From assembly GCA_030141605.1 (NCBI GenBank), contig JAQGDQ010000068.1, forward strand, positions 188,001 through 248,000: a stretch of 60,000 nucleotides of DNA, in the 5' to 3' direction. The first letter of the stretch is position 1. Each line of letters opens with the position of its first letter. Under the pieces are notes generated by a model. It saw only the letters and a program-made list of their open reading frames with translations. It was not told the DNA's origin and ran no database searches. The DNA comes from Tubiluchus corallicola (taxonomy: Eukaryota > Priapulida > Priapulimorpha > Priapulimorphida > Tubiluchidae). Made by a program: the position numbers and the translations under genes. Positions 58,401 through 60,000 of the stretch are shown here, piece after piece.

Positions 58401-60000
58401 GATCTCTATATCAAACACTAGGTTACGGACTGTCTTAATCCCATTTGTAACATCAAAGATAAAGGCATCTTCTACAGCTCGAGGTTCTGTTTGTACATAT
58501 TCAACATTACCATTATCAATATCTGCTTGTGTGAACTTTGTCGCATACATTACCATTCCACCTTCAACAGTTTTCGAAGTCGTGGTAGTCGTAGTAGTTG
58601 TAGTAACAATATGAAGCCTTAAGATCCCCTTCGTTGGTGGCATTTTGACATTGTACACGATTCTCGATGCATCAATTGCAGGATGTACAACTTTAAGATT
58701 TTGTTCATTCAATACTGCAACAGAACCTTCTCGAACTACAATCGTTCGGTTTTCAATAACTTTTGGTGGTTCTACAATGGATGGCAGAAAAACATTGATG
58801 AGGAATCTGGCTTTAACAGCCGTTCGGCCAGCTTTTGCAACAAACTCGAATGAGTCATCCAGTGATACATCGTCATCGTGCACATAAGTAATAATACCGG
58901 CATTTATATCAGCTTGGGTAAAAGCATTTACTTCTACACCATTGTTGCGGACTGTACCAAAAACTGCACTGCGTGTTATGGTATAGGCCATATCTGCTGG
59001 ATTAGCATTCACGTTTGTCTCAACACTCAAATTAAAGTTTGTTATTATTACCTCGCTACCTCTGGCACATTCGACTCCTGTGTTATTCACAACAGACAGG
59101 AAAGGGTCTGATGCTCTGATTTCCAGCAAGCCTGTTGAATAAAATAAACCATCAGTAACTTGAATAACCGTTTTGTCATAATCAGCACCAGAATGACGAA
59201 ACAAAAGCTTCTTGTCCTTCAAGTCTCTTTGAGTGAAACGGTAAACTTCTTTTGAAGGATTGTCAACACGTACTAAATCGCCATTTGCCATTCCTCTTCG
59301 TGTATACTCTAGATCATCATCATTAAAATCCTTATCGGGATCCATGTAACAAATATCATCGATAGTTAATAAGCGTTCTCCATTGTAGACAACGTGAAAC
59401 ACCTTGTTGATAACACGTACAGGAGGATTGTCATTCCGCAAGATCACTTCAATTTGCAATGAAATGTTAGTACTTTTTGTGGATGATGAATATTGAGACA
59501 GGACAGGAGCAGCAGTGAATTGAACCACATCACGATCATGCTCAGAGTCATCATGTTGATAGATGATCCTCATGTCTTTCAAATCTTGGCTAGTAAATAT
59601 TGTTATGTTAGGATCGGTGATATGTGTTAACCCTCTATTAATTCCCTGCATCATTCCATAACTTGGGTACTGGATAATCTCAAACAAGTACTTATCTTTG
59701 TTCTTTGATTCAATCCATAAAACATCTTTGGATATGATACCCATTGCTCCTTCAAGAACTTGTAGTTTACGTTTGTGAACTTTTACAGAATTGTCATCTG
59801 GCTTGTAACGGATGAAAAACATTTCGGATGGAAGTACAGCATGACGTGCAGCAACACGAAACTCAAAATTGTCGTGAACAGTTGTGTATGGATCATAGTC
59901 AAATCTATATGACAATAATCCAGCATCAATGTCTGCTTGTGTAAAATTTGCACCTTCAACAAACTTCTGATCTTCCCCTTTAACAAGATAGCCATACCGT
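52461..60000 (-). CDS. CSPG4: CSPG4/NG2-like (Kon-tiki-type) transmembrane proteoglycan, 3' five exons; 5' part beyond window
   Basis: Exons, descending: over 60000-57977, 57057-56911, 56227-56103, 55231-54408, 54165-52461 (TAG stop), all in phase. About eleven full and one partial CSPG repeats are visible, each with the FTQADID/FTQ.D.D, YxHD and D.F.F motifs, as in CSPG4 and FREM proteins. A Ser/Thr-rich juxtamembrane stretch follows, then one transmembrane helix (FLIIGLVCGVVLIAFLAFMI) with a CRSNHLKEKEKE stop-transfer. The cytoplasmic tail of about 150 residues ends PALRNNQYWV. Vertebrate CSPG4 also ends in QYWV, a PDZ ligand for GRIP1, MUPP1 and syntenin. FREM proteins lack this tail. Human CSPG4 has two LamG domains and 15 CSPG repeats, so the LamG part and some repeats should lie to the right. 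A nine-threonine run occurs near 58.6 kb. Confidence 0.92.

Overview
This is animal nuclear DNA: AT-rich, intron-bearing genes with GT-AG splice sites, many microsatellites and relics of several transposon classes. The gene set (an Ebony-type NRPS-like protein, an SLC5 symporter, a GOLM-type Golgi protein and a CSPG4/NG2-type proteoglycan) points to a bilaterian. A short CCCTAA tract of the TTAGGG telomere type and Penelope, CR1/jockey-like, gypsy-like and pogo-like relics fit a non-insect invertebrate, perhaps a lophotrochozoan. I cannot name the species from sequence alone.

Layout. 1-13.7 kb holds no host coding exon that I can support. At the left edge there is a good minus-strand core promoter (inverted CCAAT, GC box, TATA). 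The rest is repeats: a dispersed repeat of about 140 bp, LINE and gypsy-integrase relics, an X-box-like cluster and two minisatellites. 13.7-17.5 kb (+): a complete three-exon ebony-like gene of 883 codons (A, PCP and amine-selecting domains). 17.5-24 kb: gene-free, with a fold-back element and a MITE-like repeat. 24.0-33.5 kb (-): a 13-exon SLC5 sodium/solute symporter, including one GC-AG intron. 33.5-37.1 kb: the divergent intergenic region, with a CR1/jockey-like RT relic folded into a near-palindrome and a Penelope-like relic. 37.1-46.6 kb (+): a nine-exon GOLM1/GOLM2-like type II Golgi protein of 468 codons, whose first intron carries a pogo-like non-autonomous transposon with clean TIRs and TA target duplication. 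46.6-52.5 kb: probable convergent 3' UTRs. 52.5-60 kb (-): the 3' five exons of a CSPG4-like gene, ending in a QYWV PDZ ligand and running off the right edge.

Exon boundaries were read by hand. Reading phase is conserved across every junction given, and this is the main evidence for the models. The four genes are unrelated in function, so nothing here looks like an operon or a new multi-gene system. The most rewarding items are the intact ebony-like gene, the GC-AG intron, the homotypic X-box-like cluster, the fold-back element and the pogo-like MITE.
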